64,000 nucleotides of DNA from a virus, in IMG/VR virus record IMGVR_UViG_3300033153_004222, positions 1 through 64,000 of that record; one strand, given 5' to 3'. The translations under genes and the position numbers were made by a program. Shown here piece by piece: positions 1 through 8,179 of the stretch. Every line of letters begins with the position of its first letter. Position 1 is the first letter of the stretch. The notes beneath the pieces are model-generated. The model made no database searches, was not told the origin of the DNA, and worked only from the letters and a program-made list of their open reading frames with translations.

Positions 1-511
1 CCCACGCTGCCTCATCTTGAGCCAATAAACAAGTGGTTAGTTCTAATTCTATACAATCTTCTGCTACTGTATCTTCTACTAATAATAACCCTGCATCTTC
101 TAAAGCAATACAACATTCAGGTATAATTGTTATAATTTCTTTTAATTTTAATTCACTACACGGAGTTCCTTCAGCAGAAGGAGCATTTCCTTTTGCTATA
201 AAACATTGCCCACAATAATTTTCTAACCAATCAAGTATTAATTCTAATTTATCTTCAGTAATACAATTATAGGCAGGTACATCTGAAGGTTGTATAGCTG
301 CATTTGAATATAAACAAGCTAAAGATTCATAATCAGTTAAAATATCTAAAAATGCTGCCGCAAGTTTAAATTTTGTTACACAGCCACAGGTAGGTTTTCT
401 TCCCTCTCGAAGCATACAGCAAATCTCATATCCTTTTTCTCCTATACAGATTGAAATTAACCATCGTCTGTATTGTAGATCTGCAACTGTATAATAATGT
501 TCTCCGGCCAT
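1..511 (-). CDS. Cysteine-rich protein of the structural module, 3' end cut by window edge
   Basis: The frame opens at an ATG (bases 511-509) directly after the stop of the upstream fibre gene and stays open to base 1, so about 170 residues are visible and the C-terminus lies outside the window. The visible part starts MAGEHYYTVADLQYRRW and has many cysteines, some paired (CC, CGC, YCGQC), and no membrane segment. I do not recognise the family. Its place as the next gene after a tail-collar fibre suggests a tail or virion accessory protein, which is inference only. Confidence 0.75.
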   Translation of the reverse strand, partial: MAGEHYYTVADLQYRRWLISICIGEKGYEICCMLREGRKPTCGCVTKFKLAAAFLDILTDYESLACLYSNAAIQPSDVPAYNCITEDKLELILDWLENYCGQCFIAKGNAPSAEGTPCSELKLKEIITIIPECCIALEDAGLLLVEDTVAEDCIELELTTCLLAQDEAAW

Positions 512-512
512 T

Positions 513-1502
513 TTAATATCTCATTATATAAAGTAATGAATAATAAGGAGGCATTGCATTTGCAGCTCCTCCAGTATTCTCTGCTGTTGTTGTATCCCAT
601 TGAGAACCTGCACCATATCCGTCAGTATCTCCTGTAATACCTGTTGTAGATGGATCTTGTATATCTGTTTTACCTGCTAACCCATGAGTATGTGCTCCTC
701 TTAAAGTACCGGGAGAAGAAGCAGAATGTTCATTAGTTAAAGTGTAATTTCCTCCTGCTCCAGTAGAAGTTACATCAACAAGAGCAACCTTACACCCTGT
801 TCCACCACAGCCAATAGCTTCTGTTTCTCGTACTCCATGAATATGAATACCGTTTCCATTTACAACTGGAGGATCAAGTAGAAGAGTATCAAGATCATGT
901 CGATGATCATCAATTGAAACTCCTGTTAAAGTATGAGCATGATCAGGTATATTAGAATCAATTAAAGTATTGTCTTTGTGTGTATGATTTTTACTTCCTC
1001 CTGTATTTGCTAAAGAAAAATCTACATCTCCTGGATCAACACCAACAATAAATTTTCCTTCAAGATTAGGAGATATAATATTTCCTGTTCCATCTGTTCT
1101 AACATAAACACTTCCATCGCAAATACACCAACCTCTCATATCAAGTCCTCCTACACCTGTAAGATCTAATCCTTCTCCACCTACTGAAAAATTTGCACTT
1201 GTAATAGAAAACATATTAATTAAACCAGGACTACTAAATAGATTCATATATAATAATCGAGCTGGATAATTTGAAAGAAGCTCTGTATAAAGATCTAAAG
1301 GAGCAGCACCAGAGCTTGGTCCTGGAGGTCCTGGATCACCTTGAAGTCCTTGTATTCCTTGTATTCCTTGAGCACCTGTAGCTCCAACAGCTCCATCTGG
1401 TCCTGTTGGTCCCATAGGCCCAAGAGGTCCTGAAGGTCCAATTGGAATATTAATTTGTGCTGCCTCACAATCTGGACAAACACCGCAATTGTTACAACTC
1501 AT
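513..1502 (-). CDS. Tail fibre/collar protein with collagen-like repeats
   Basis: A 329-aa protein in three parts. An N-terminal cysteine cluster ([10 protein letters not shown]) is followed by about 14 collagen-type G-x-y triplets (residues ~22-62). The C-terminal half is a phage tail-collar domain, seen in the [10 protein letters not shown] start, the [10 protein letters not shown] strand and the [12 protein letters not shown] end. Several H-x-H pairs (HTH, HAH, HRH, HIH, HTH) resemble the metal-holding motifs of trimeric phage fibres. The likely role is a trimeric fibre or collar at the virion surface that binds host glycans or receptor. It lies 11 nt after the next upstream structural gene and 1 nt before the partial gene at the window edge. 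Family placement is strong; the exact position in the virion is inferred. Confidence 0.85.
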   Translation of the reverse strand: MSCNNCGVCPDCEAAQINIPIGPSGPLGPMGPTGPDGAVGATGAQGIQGIQGLQGDPGPPGPSSGAAPLDLYTELLSNYPARLLYMNLFSSPGLINMFSITSANFSVGGEGLDLTGVGGLDMRGWCICDGSVYVRTDGTGNIISPNLEGKFIVGVDPGDVDFSLANTGGSKNHTHKDNTLIDSNIPDHAHTLTGVSIDDHRHDLDTLLLDPPVVNGNGIHIHGVRETEAIGCGGTGCKVALVDVTSTGAGGNYTLTNEHSASSPGTLRGAHTHGLAGKTDIQDPSTTGITGDTDGYGAGSQWDTTTAENTGGAANAMPPYYSLLYIMRY

Positions 1503-1513
1503 AGTTTTTCATT

Positions 1514-2173
1514 TTAGCAGGATGAACATTTAGTACAAGCATTGTTTACACACTCTAAAAGATCTGTTGCATTACCAACATTACCAGCCGCAGCTTGATA
1601 TAACATTGATTTGTATAAAGTATAACTATAAAGAGCATCATCTACTGCATCTCCTTCACAACAATCACATCCTGTTGTTTTAGCTAATTGATTATATACA
1701 CAACATTTCGCATTATGAGCGAGTAATACATATTTAGTAACAGCTTGTAAAAAATATGGGGCAGCTCCTGCTGCAATGACAACTAAGTATCGGATTGTAT
1801 AGACTCCATCAGGAAAAACACTTCCTGTTGCATAGCCTATATCTTGTGGGCTTATGGTAAAAATATCATTTCCAGATCCACCTGGATCAACAAATGTTAC
1901 TGGAACATCTAAACCATATTCCCAAGAAGTAGAGCCTGGCTTCATTACCTCTATTCTAATACCTGTTGGCATCAAAGGAACTCCTGCATTAAATCCTATT
2001 TCTGTTCTTAAGTAATTAGGAAGTCCAAATCCAGTTGGATTTGTTGTTACATCATAATCTCCTGTATTCTCCAAAAGAGCAAATGTTTTTCCATCAGGAG
2101 ATTGAGTTGCTTTTAAATTTAATACTATGTTACTCGCTAAATATGTACCTGAGTAAGGGCTTGTATATGCCAT
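1514..2173 (-). CDS. Putative virion protein with cysteine-rich C-terminus
   Basis: A 219-aa protein I do not recognise by family. The first ~150 residues look beta-rich with glycine/proline turns (PDGVYTIRYLVV), as in small tail or fibre-adaptor domains. The last ~60 residues carry nine cysteines in pairs (KCC, CDCCEG, CTKCSSC), which suggests metal binding or disulphide cross-linking. It sits between a hairpin terminator and the collar-fibre gene in the late operon, so a structural or tail role is likely. The cysteine-rich tail recalls the cysteine clusters in the two following genes; shared cross-linking is speculation. Confidence 0.7.
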   Translation of the reverse strand: MAYTSPYSGTYLASNIVLNLKATQSPDGKTFALLENTGDYDVTTNPTGFGLPNYLRTEIGFNAGVPLMPTGIRIEVMKPGSTSWEYGLDVPVTFVDPGGSGNDIFTISPQDIGYATGSVFPDGVYTIRYLVVIAAGAAPYFLQAVTKYVLLAHNAKCCVYNQLAKTTGCDCCEGDAVDDALYSYTLYKSMLYQAAAGNVGNATDLLECVNNACTKCSSC

Positions 2174-2192
2174 ATCCTTATTTTTTAATTAA

Positions 2193-2234
2193 AAAGGGAG
2201 GGGTACTGTGTAAACACAAGCAACCTCTCCCTTT
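2193..2234 (-). terminator. Hairpin terminator between structural genes
   Basis: Arms 2193-2204 and 2223-2234 pair over 12 positions with one mismatch. An inner 4-bp helix (TGTG/CACA) closes a TTTA loop. Read on the minus strand the hairpin ends in a T-rich run. It would separate the 119-aa gene above from the 219-aa gene below and may set different transcript levels. Confidence 0.7.
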
Positions 2235-2268
2235 CAAAATTACAGAATTATTTTTATTAATCTATCGA

Positions 2269-2628
2269 TTAATAAGCATATTCCACGAATAGTTTGAACT
2301 TTCCAGCTGTTAATGCGGCTACTGTAATCTCCAATTGTACATATCCTCCAGGACTAAGGCTACTTGAACCTATAGTAAAAGGAATGTTTCTTGGGGCTAC
2401 AAGACCAGTTATAGCTAAAGCTGTTCCAGAAATTTGATCTCCTCCAATTAGGATTTCAAGTTTTGCACCAGCTCCAGCTAAAGAAGTTGAAATATTGCCT
2501 GTAAGACTTGTAATAACAGCTCCTGCAGGAATAAATTCAGTATCAGCTAAAGTTATAACGCTAACTAATCCGCCATCTACAGCGAAGTCATATTCGCATA
2601 TTGCTAATTTTACATTTGATAATGCCAT
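2269..2628 (-). CDS. Small beta-rich virion protein, decoration or head-fibre type
   Basis: A 119-aa protein with alternating hydrophobic strands and Gly/Ser/Ala turns (LTGNISTSLAG, GGYVQLEITVAAL), consistent with a small jelly-roll or immunoglobulin-like fold. It has no signal peptide and no cysteine cluster. It is the last gene before a strong hairpin terminator, downstream of the major capsid gene and three larger structural genes. Small abundant proteins in this position are often capsid decoration or head-fibre proteins. That is a position-based guess, as I recognise no specific family. Confidence 0.65.
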   Translation of the reverse strand: MALSNVKLAICEYDFAVDGGLVSVITLADTEFIPAGAVITSLTGNISTSLAGAGAKLEILIGGDQISGTALAITGLVAPRNIPFTIGSSSLSPGGYVQLEITVAALTAGKFKLFVEYAY

Positions 2629-2658
2629 GATTTCAGTTTTTTTTTAAGTTAAATAATA

Positions 2659-3675
2659 TTAAAGTGCTAAAGCAACAAATGCTTTAGGAACTGAAGCCAT
2701 ATATGGATTAAGTATTGCTTCAATCGCAGCTTGATTAGCAGATCCTGCAGGTACAGCTATGATTGTTTGTACTGGAGATGCGATCTCACCGTTCAATGAA
2801 GAACTGGCATGAACATCGTCATTAGCAATACTATAAACATCATATGTGCCTGTTGAAAGTGCATTTCGAGGTGCAGCAGGAATTGGAAAACCAGTCCTGT
2901 TTAAAGCTCCATCATAACCAATAGCAAATTCTTCCATTGTAGCAACTAACGGATATGTTCCAGAACCTGGAGAAGGTGCGGTTGAATTAGAACCAACAGT
3001 CGTACCAGCAATTCCATTAATGTACAAATATCCAAATTGATCAATCGCTGTCGCATTCGTAAAGCCAAGATCAATCGAAAGTTTAAAAGCAACTTGCTGA
3101 TAAGTATCTAAGCTATTATATGCTTGAGAAACTCCATCAAGTTGTAATCCTCTTAAAGCACCGTTTGATGCAACAGAAGCTGTTACATATTTAGCGGCTT
3201 CTACGTCAGCATTAACTGCAGCAACCATCAAACCAGCTAAATTAACAACTGTAGCGGCAGTAGCAGTAACTTCAAAACTTCTACGAAGCTGTCGTTCTGA
3301 CCACAAACCCGGATCGATTTGAATTACAATATGAAATGAAAATACATCTCCTACAGCAGGAAGAGGTAAATCATTTATTGTACCATTACATCCAATAAAA
3401 GATAATTGTTCAGCAGCAGCAACATAAGAAGTACCTTCATACTTTACTACATTTGCTCCTTGAATTGTTGGAGCGTACTTAGGGATATCACCTGCGGCCA
3501 TCCCCATGACCGGAGTTATCTTCGCAGAATCAGTAATCGTATCGCCACCGGCTAAAAACGTACCATCATCCTTCAAGAAAGCTATCTCACCAGCAGCTAA
3601 AGCTCCAACAGTCGCACCAGCGGTAGCTGCAGCATTGTTACTGATCAGTATTCTATAAGTCCTTGTTCTTGACAT
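2659..3675 (-). CDS. Structural protein, likely tail or capsid-associated
   Basis: A 338-aa protein rich in Ala, Gly, Thr and Ser, starting MSRTRTYRILISNNAAAT. It has no membrane segment and no enzyme motif. The composition, with long polar stretches and few charges, resembles abundant virion proteins, and codon use here is more GC-rich than in neighbouring genes. It is flanked by short gaps in the late operon. In crAss-like phages this position downstream of the connector proteins holds structural proteins of the tail or capsid; I cannot decide which. Confidence 0.65.
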   Translation of the reverse strand: MSRTRTYRILISNNAAATAGATVGALAAGEIAFLKDDGTFLAGGDTITDSAKITPVMGMAAGDIPKYAPTIQGANVVKYEGTSYVAAAEQLSFIGCNGTINDLPLPAVGDVFSFHIVIQIDPGLWSERQLRRSFEVTATAATVVNLAGLMVAAVNADVEAAKYVTASVASNGALRGLQLDGVSQAYNSLDTYQQVAFKLSIDLGFTNATAIDQFGYLYINGIAGTTVGSNSTAPSPGSGTYPLVATMEEFAIGYDGALNRTGFPIPAAPRNALSTGTYDVYSIANDDVHASSSLNGEIASPVQTIIAVPAGSANQAAIEAILNPYMASVPKAFVALAL

Positions 3676-3703
3676 TTTATTAAATTTTTAAATTATTAAA
3701 TAA

Positions 3704-4537
3704 TTATTCTTGTTTACTTAACTCACCTAAATAAGTCTGATACCTCTGGCTTTCAATATCCTCCAGAGCCATTGCAGCTGCCATATCTACGATTTCCTGA
3801 TGCGTATGATCTGCTAATTCACAGTTCGTTGGCACAGTAATACTCATATTTACAGGTCGCTTTATGTATCTGAAAAAATAATTTTCCAGCTGAAAAGTAC
3901 CATCTGTGAGCAATTCTACATCCGATTCATACATAAGTCTTGGGACCTGGTTGGACCACGGCTTACTAAAAGGATCTATAATCACTCTGTTATAATCGTC
4001 ATGTTGGATTGGCCTTACACCAACTCTTTTGTTTTCTGCAACAACAAATTTTCCAGTTCCAGTATAGTCAAAAGTGCCTACATTGGTTTTGAAAGTTTCT
4101 CCTACAGAGTAAACAATAGCATTAAATGTAATTGTTCCTTTCGTAACGATATAAGTTGTTTGGTCTTCTAAATCACCCGAAGCAGGGGTAATAGGATTAC
4201 ATCCTGGAGCCCATAAACTTATTTCTTCATTAATCATAAACCAATAATTAGCAGGAACAGGAACAAAATAACCATGTTCTTTATTTTCTGCTGTTTGTGT
4301 TGTGGTTACAACTAATTGTCCATTTTGAACTACTTCTCTTAAATCATCCATTCTTTTTTGAGTTGCCTCAAAAGCGGCTCTTTTAAGATTAGAAGTTCCA
4401 TATCTTTGTTTTATAAACCTTTCCTGCGACATATTTAGAAGCTCATCTATTTCTTCCGGCTCAAAGTTAGGATAATTTAAAGTATCCAACTTGTCGGTTA
4501 AAATCTTAAATCTTATATGCATCTCCTGAATTGTCAT
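3704..4537 (-). CDS. Putative head-tail connector (adaptor/ring) protein
   Basis: A 277-aa protein with a helical N-terminus (MTIQEMHIRFKILTDKLDTL, then EEIDELLNMSQERFIKQR), a beta-rich centre (~95-215) and a short helical C-terminus (HQEIVDMAAAMALEDIESQRYQ). The helical ends around a beta core, plus the position two genes after the major capsid protein, match the ring or adaptor proteins that sit under the portal in podovirus-like crAss phages. Its first base is shared with the last base of the upstream gene, indicating tight translational coupling. The assignment rests on layout and order, not on a recognised motif. Confidence 0.6.
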   Translation of the reverse strand: MTIQEMHIRFKILTDKLDTLNYPNFEPEEIDELLNMSQERFIKQRYGTSNLKRAAFEATQKRMDDLREVVQNGQLVVTTTQTAENKEHGYFVPVPANYWFMINEEISLWAPGCNPITPASGDLEDQTTYIVTKGTITFNAIVYSVGETFKTNVGTFDYTGTGKFVVAENKRVGVRPIQHDDYNRVIIDPFSKPWSNQVPRLMYESDVELLTDGTFQLENYFFRYIKRPVNMSITVPTNCELADHTHQEIVDMAAAMALEDIESQRYQTYLGELSKQE

Positions 4538-5370
4538 TATGCAGAGGCTTCAAGTTTATTTTTTAAAGATATTAATAAATTTTGATTTTTAGGATCTTCT
4601 AAATACAATATCGTAGATTCTAAGTCATGTCCTATGACATCATCTCCTACTAAATAGTGTGTTCCACTTTTTCTAATTGCATTGATTCCTAACAGGTCTT
4701 CAATTAAAATTCTGGTTTTAAAATTAGGAAGACTTAATATTTTATTAAATTCTTCAGGATTGTCCTGAATAACTTTATCTACTTCATTTTCAATCATAGT
4801 AGCTGTCATATTATCTGCCCTTTTTCCCATAAGTTTTAATACATCTTTCATTTCAGATGTAGACATATTACCAAATTTAGAAAATGCTTGTCTACGAGCT
4901 TTAACAGAAGTATTTTCCTTCTTAGCGTCTTCCTCTGCATCATAGATAACATATTCGGCTTTAGGCCATTGATCTAATTCAGTTACAGAATTTGCTACCC
5001 GTCTGCTTTGCATACATACTTGGTAATCTAAAAAATCTTTTGGTTTTGATAAATCTAATGTTAAAGGTTTATCATGTATATGAATACAATATTCCATCCA
5101 ATATTGACTATAAGATGCTAAAGTTCCTGGATCTTCTCCAAGATCTACTTCAAGCTGTGATTGCTGACTTTTTGTTAATCCTGTATGAAAACCACCTCTA
5201 CCCTGATGAGTAGTAATAGTATCCTTACATTTAGGATAACGAGTAAATCCAGCCCAATTCTTTCTATCGATTGCTTGAATATTTATAGTTCTATTTTGAT
5301 ATAATGTTTCCACTTTTTCCTTTTTTTCCTTTTTCTCTTTTACTATTGCCATTTCTCTCTTTTTTAGCAA
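4537..5370 (-). CDS. Structural protein of the connector region, unknown family
   Basis: A 277-aa protein with a very basic N-terminus (residues 1-25, mostly K/E: KKEKKEKVE), a middle part with aromatic and charged residues, and a helical, acidic C-terminal third (SEMKDVLKLMGKRADNMTATM). No catalytic motif or membrane segment is visible. It follows the major capsid gene after a 57-nt gap that holds an 8-bp GC-rich hairpin, and overlaps the next gene by one base. It is probably a minor virion or head-completion protein. The lysine-rich head could touch DNA, which is inference. Confidence 0.6.
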   Translation of the reverse strand: MLKKREMAIVKEKKEKKEKVETLYQNRTINIQAIDRKNWAGFTRYPKCKDTITTHQGRGGFHTGLTKSQQSQLEVDLGEDPGTLASYSQYWMEYCIHIHDKPLTLDLSKPKDFLDYQVCMQSRRVANSVTELDQWPKAEYVIYDAEEDAKKENTSVKARRQAFSKFGNMSTSEMKDVLKLMGKRADNMTATMIENEVDKVIQDNPEEFNKILSLPNFKTRILIEDLLGINAIRKSGTHYLVGDDVIGHDLESTILYLEDPKNQNLLISLKNKLEASA

Positions 5371-5378
5371 AGAATATT

Positions 5379-5400
5379 GGGGAGGAATTATCTCCTCCCC
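5379..5400 (-). terminator. GC-rich hairpin after the major capsid gene
   Basis: A perfect 8-bp helix (GGGGAGGA with TCCTCCCC, six-base loop) lies in the gap after the capsid stop codon. The run that follows on the minus strand is only moderately T-rich (AATATTCTTT). It may be a weak terminator or a 3' stabiliser for the abundant capsid message. Confidence 0.55.
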
Positions 5401-5426
5401 TCTATTCAGGCTTATTCACAAAATTA

Positions 5427-6869
5427 TTAAGCAAGTGTTGCTGTACAAATCAGCTCTCCACATGCCATTGGGTTTCTTACCATAACACCACATTCAGTTA
5501 ACATATGTACTGAATATCCGTCTAAGTTAGAAGACCTCATAGTTCCTATAGATTTTGCAGGATTACCGTAAGGATCAATTGATCCAGCTTCATGCCACAT
5601 AATCATATCAGAATCTTTTTTGTAGACTTTTTGAATATTAGATTCTCCACCTTGAGTACCGAAGTCTAAGATAGTAAACCTATAAGATTCAATTGGTCGA
5701 CCAGTTTTCCAATGTAACTGTCTGTTTCTTACTGTGTTATCATACAGAGGAAGATGCTTAAGAGTAATCTTAGTACCATTCAAACCTTCATAAGTTTTGA
5801 ATTGACCACCAAGCTTAAGATCCTGTCCTTTTCCTGTAACAAATACAGAATCAACAAGAGTGTATTGAGATGCAGAATTACGCATTGCTTTGTCAAATTC
5901 AGCAAATCCATATTCTCCGGTGAACGCTACAAAGTGTCTATCAGACTCTGGAGTAACATTGTAAGAAAGATCAATTAAGAAATCTCTCACGATATTTTCC
6001 GTAAGTTCTGTATAATACCTTTTATTAGCTGGAGCAATTTGCTCTCTAACACCTGCTCCTTCAAATACTGGCAATCCATTAGAACCGATCATATCAGTAA
6101 CACCTTTAGGATCAGTAGAATACTCTGAATACCATAAAGACGCTTCTAATTCTCGATACCATTGTGCCATTGCTTCCCATTCAGCGAACTTAGTCCAAAT
6201 CTGAGAAGTTTTCTTGGGATTTTCAGGATCGGCAAGACTAATTACTAATACATCTGTAGCAGCTGAACGAGTAACTGTGTAAGACTTTCTCAAAGTAGAC
6301 AAATGATTTCTCATTTTGAATGGAGTTGAGAAGGTAGTATTACCACCAGTTGAAAATTCAGGTACAGTTGCATATTCCTTAGAAACTTGTTTTCCAGGTT
6401 GCATTTGATCTACAGGAACAAAAGCTGTATCATCAGCACCTGTTACCTTAACATCATACACCCATCCTTTTCCATTATAGAAAGGATCTGCCATAACACG
6501 AACTCTGTATGCACGATCATCGAAAGTTAATACATCTCGGTTAGCAAACCATTTTTCTTCTAAAAGAATTTGAAAAGATTGACGGGCTATACCTGGAGTC
6601 GCTCCTGTTGCGATATTTTCAATGATTTTGATGGGTTTTTCATCATCACCTTGTAAATACCAATCGTATTCGCGATTTCCTAAAGCTTTAGTCCTACCAG
6701 TTCCAGCAGTTAAATACTGGAGTGGATTTTGTCCTTGCATACCGAATATCCTATGAACAATTGTGCTAATAGTTTCCGGTTCTGTAAGAAAGGCTCTGGA
6801 CAAATGATTCTGTTGAGTCAGTCCAGAATGCCATTTCGTTTTATATAATTGTAAACCATTTACTGACAT
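5427..6869 (-). CDS. Major capsid protein (probable)
   Basis: A 480-aa protein without enzyme motifs. Its size and place fit the HK97-fold major capsid proteins of crAss-like phages, which are about 480-510 aa and lie after the portal and scaffold-like genes. The segment DFLIDLSYNVTPESDRHFVAFTG and the glycine-rich, aromatic C-terminal half look like an all-alpha/beta capsid body. Strong composition bias toward frequent codons and the following GC-rich hairpin suit a highly expressed gene. There is no N-terminal protease-cleaved scaffold domain; the preceding gene may supply the scaffold. I recognise it from layout more than from a diagnostic motif. Confidence 0.75.
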   Translation of the reverse strand: MSVNGLQLYKTKWHSGLTQQNHLSRAFLTEPETISTIVHRIFGMQGQNPLQYLTAGTGRTKALGNREYDWYLQGDDEKPIKIIENIATGATPGIARQSFQILLEEKWFANRDVLTFDDRAYRVRVMADPFYNGKGWVYDVKVTGADDTAFVPVDQMQPGKQVSKEYATVPEFSTGGNTTFSTPFKMRNHLSTLRKSYTVTRSAATDVLVISLADPENPKKTSQIWTKFAEWEAMAQWYRELEASLWYSEYSTDPKGVTDMIGSNGLPVFEGAGVREQIAPANKRYYTELTENIVRDFLIDLSYNVTPESDRHFVAFTGEYGFAEFDKAMRNSASQYTLVDSVFVTGKGQDLKLGGQFKTYEGLNGTKITLKHLPLYDNTVRNRQLHWKTGRPIESYRFTILDFGTQGGESNIQKVYKKDSDMIMWHEAGSIDPYGNPAKSIGTMRSSNLDGYSVHMLTECGVMVRNPMACGELICTATLA

Positions 6870-6898
6870 TTTATTAAATTTTAGTTGTTATTAAATAA

Positions 6899-8101
6899 TT
6901 AAAGTAGTTTTTTCCAAGATGAAAAGTCCATCTCTTGTGTATCAGTAGCTTTTTTCTTCCTTTTAGATGATCCTTTCATTTTTGATGTACTATCAAGATT
7001 GGATAAACTATCACGAAGTTTACTGGACACTTTTGATCTGACTTTCTTCTCAATATTAGAAAAATCAAACTTGTTATACATTAACCAGGCCATTTTCAAT
7101 TGTGAATCAGAATCTGCTTCTATATCCTGTAACAATCGAGTCTTTCCCTCCTTATTTGACTCCGTTATGTATTTAAAAAAATCTTCTTTCTTTCTTGGAG
7201 ATATTTCAAATCCAGCAATCTCTTCTTTGTCGTCAATACTTTTTTTAATATCATCGACATAGAGTTTATGTGCATCGATCTGCTCCTGATGATGTTTCTT
7301 TTGCTGACTTACAAGACTCACTTCATATTCTTCCTGCTTCTTAACCAATTTAGGATGAATCCTTTTTGATTGTTTAGCAAGAAGACCAGATTCTTCATAG
7401 TCAGTTAAAGATTCACTTATCTCCTCATCAGAATATCCTTGAAGCCTCATCCAATCAGTAACTAATGCTTTTTGGACTGAATCTTTCTCAAGAAGTTGAT
7501 CTGTAAGACCTTTATAATCAGGAACAGATGAACTGTTCTCAATATATTTCTTAGGATCACCTCCTGCTTCCAGGTACTCTAAAAATGCTGCAGCTCCATT
7601 CGGAACAGATTTTTTATATTTATCTACAGCATTACTAACCGTTTTGTCCATCATATCTAAAAGACCTTTCTCTGAATCTTCAAAATCTTCTGGATCATAG
7701 TCGGCTACGCCATTTTCATGTAAGAAATTTGCAAAATTTTGAAAAGCTGATAATTCTTCTCCAGGTTCCTCCTGTTCATCATCATCTTCATCATCTGTTT
7801 CTTCTTTTTTAGAAGTTGATTTTTTAGCAACCTCTTCTTTTTCCTCTTCGTCTTCTTCAGTTGTTTCTTCTTCCAGAGTTTCCTCTAAAGATTCAACTGT
7901 TTTTACTTTTAAGGCTGGTTCAAGTGTAGATCGTTTGTCTTTAACTTTCTTTTCTTCTTTTTTAGTATCCTCTTTTTCAGGATCAGAAGTAAATACTGTA
8001 GGTTCAGATATTACATCTACTCCTTCCTCAGTTATTACTGCGTCAGAAGCTAATAAGTTAAAGTTTGATAGATCTACTTCTCCGTTTTCGTCATTACTCA
8101 T
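6899..8101 (-). CDS. Acidic coiled protein, probable capsid scaffold
   Basis: A 400-aa, strongly charged protein. Residues ~40-125 are an acidic, low-complexity stretch dominated by E, D and K (EEEKEEVAKK, DDEDDDEQEEPGEE). The rest is predicted helical and coiled, with KKQEEYEVSLVSQQKKHHQEQ and a basic C-terminal tail (SSKRKKKATD). It lies directly between portal and major capsid genes, the usual place of a scaffold, and the disordered acidic region plus basic tail match scaffold proteins of other tailed phages. An alternative is a minor capsid or internal protein. Its ATG follows within a few bases of a TAAATTTG box on the minus strand, so a leaderless transcript is possible. Confidence 0.65.
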   Translation of the reverse strand: MSNDENGEVDLSNFNLLASDAVITEEGVDVISEPTVFTSDPEKEDTKKEEKKVKDKRSTLEPALKVKTVESLEETLEEETTEEDEEEKEEVAKKSTSKKEETDDEDDDEQEEPGEELSAFQNFANFLHENGVADYDPEDFEDSEKGLLDMMDKTVSNAVDKYKKSVPNGAAAFLEYLEAGGDPKKYIENSSSVPDYKGLTDQLLEKDSVQKALVTDWMRLQGYSDEEISESLTDYEESGLLAKQSKRIHPKLVKKQEEYEVSLVSQQKKHHQEQIDAHKLYVDDIKKSIDDKEEIAGFEISPRKKEDFFKYITESNKEGKTRLLQDIEADSDSQLKMAWLMYNKFDFSNIEKKVRSKVSSKLRDSLSNLDSTSKMKGSSKRKKKATDTQEMDFSSWKKLL

Positions 8102-8179
8102 AGTTACAAATTTAGAATTATAATTAAATAAATTATACTTTGTTAAAAAATAATTGTCTATATTATAGCTCTTTCTTAT

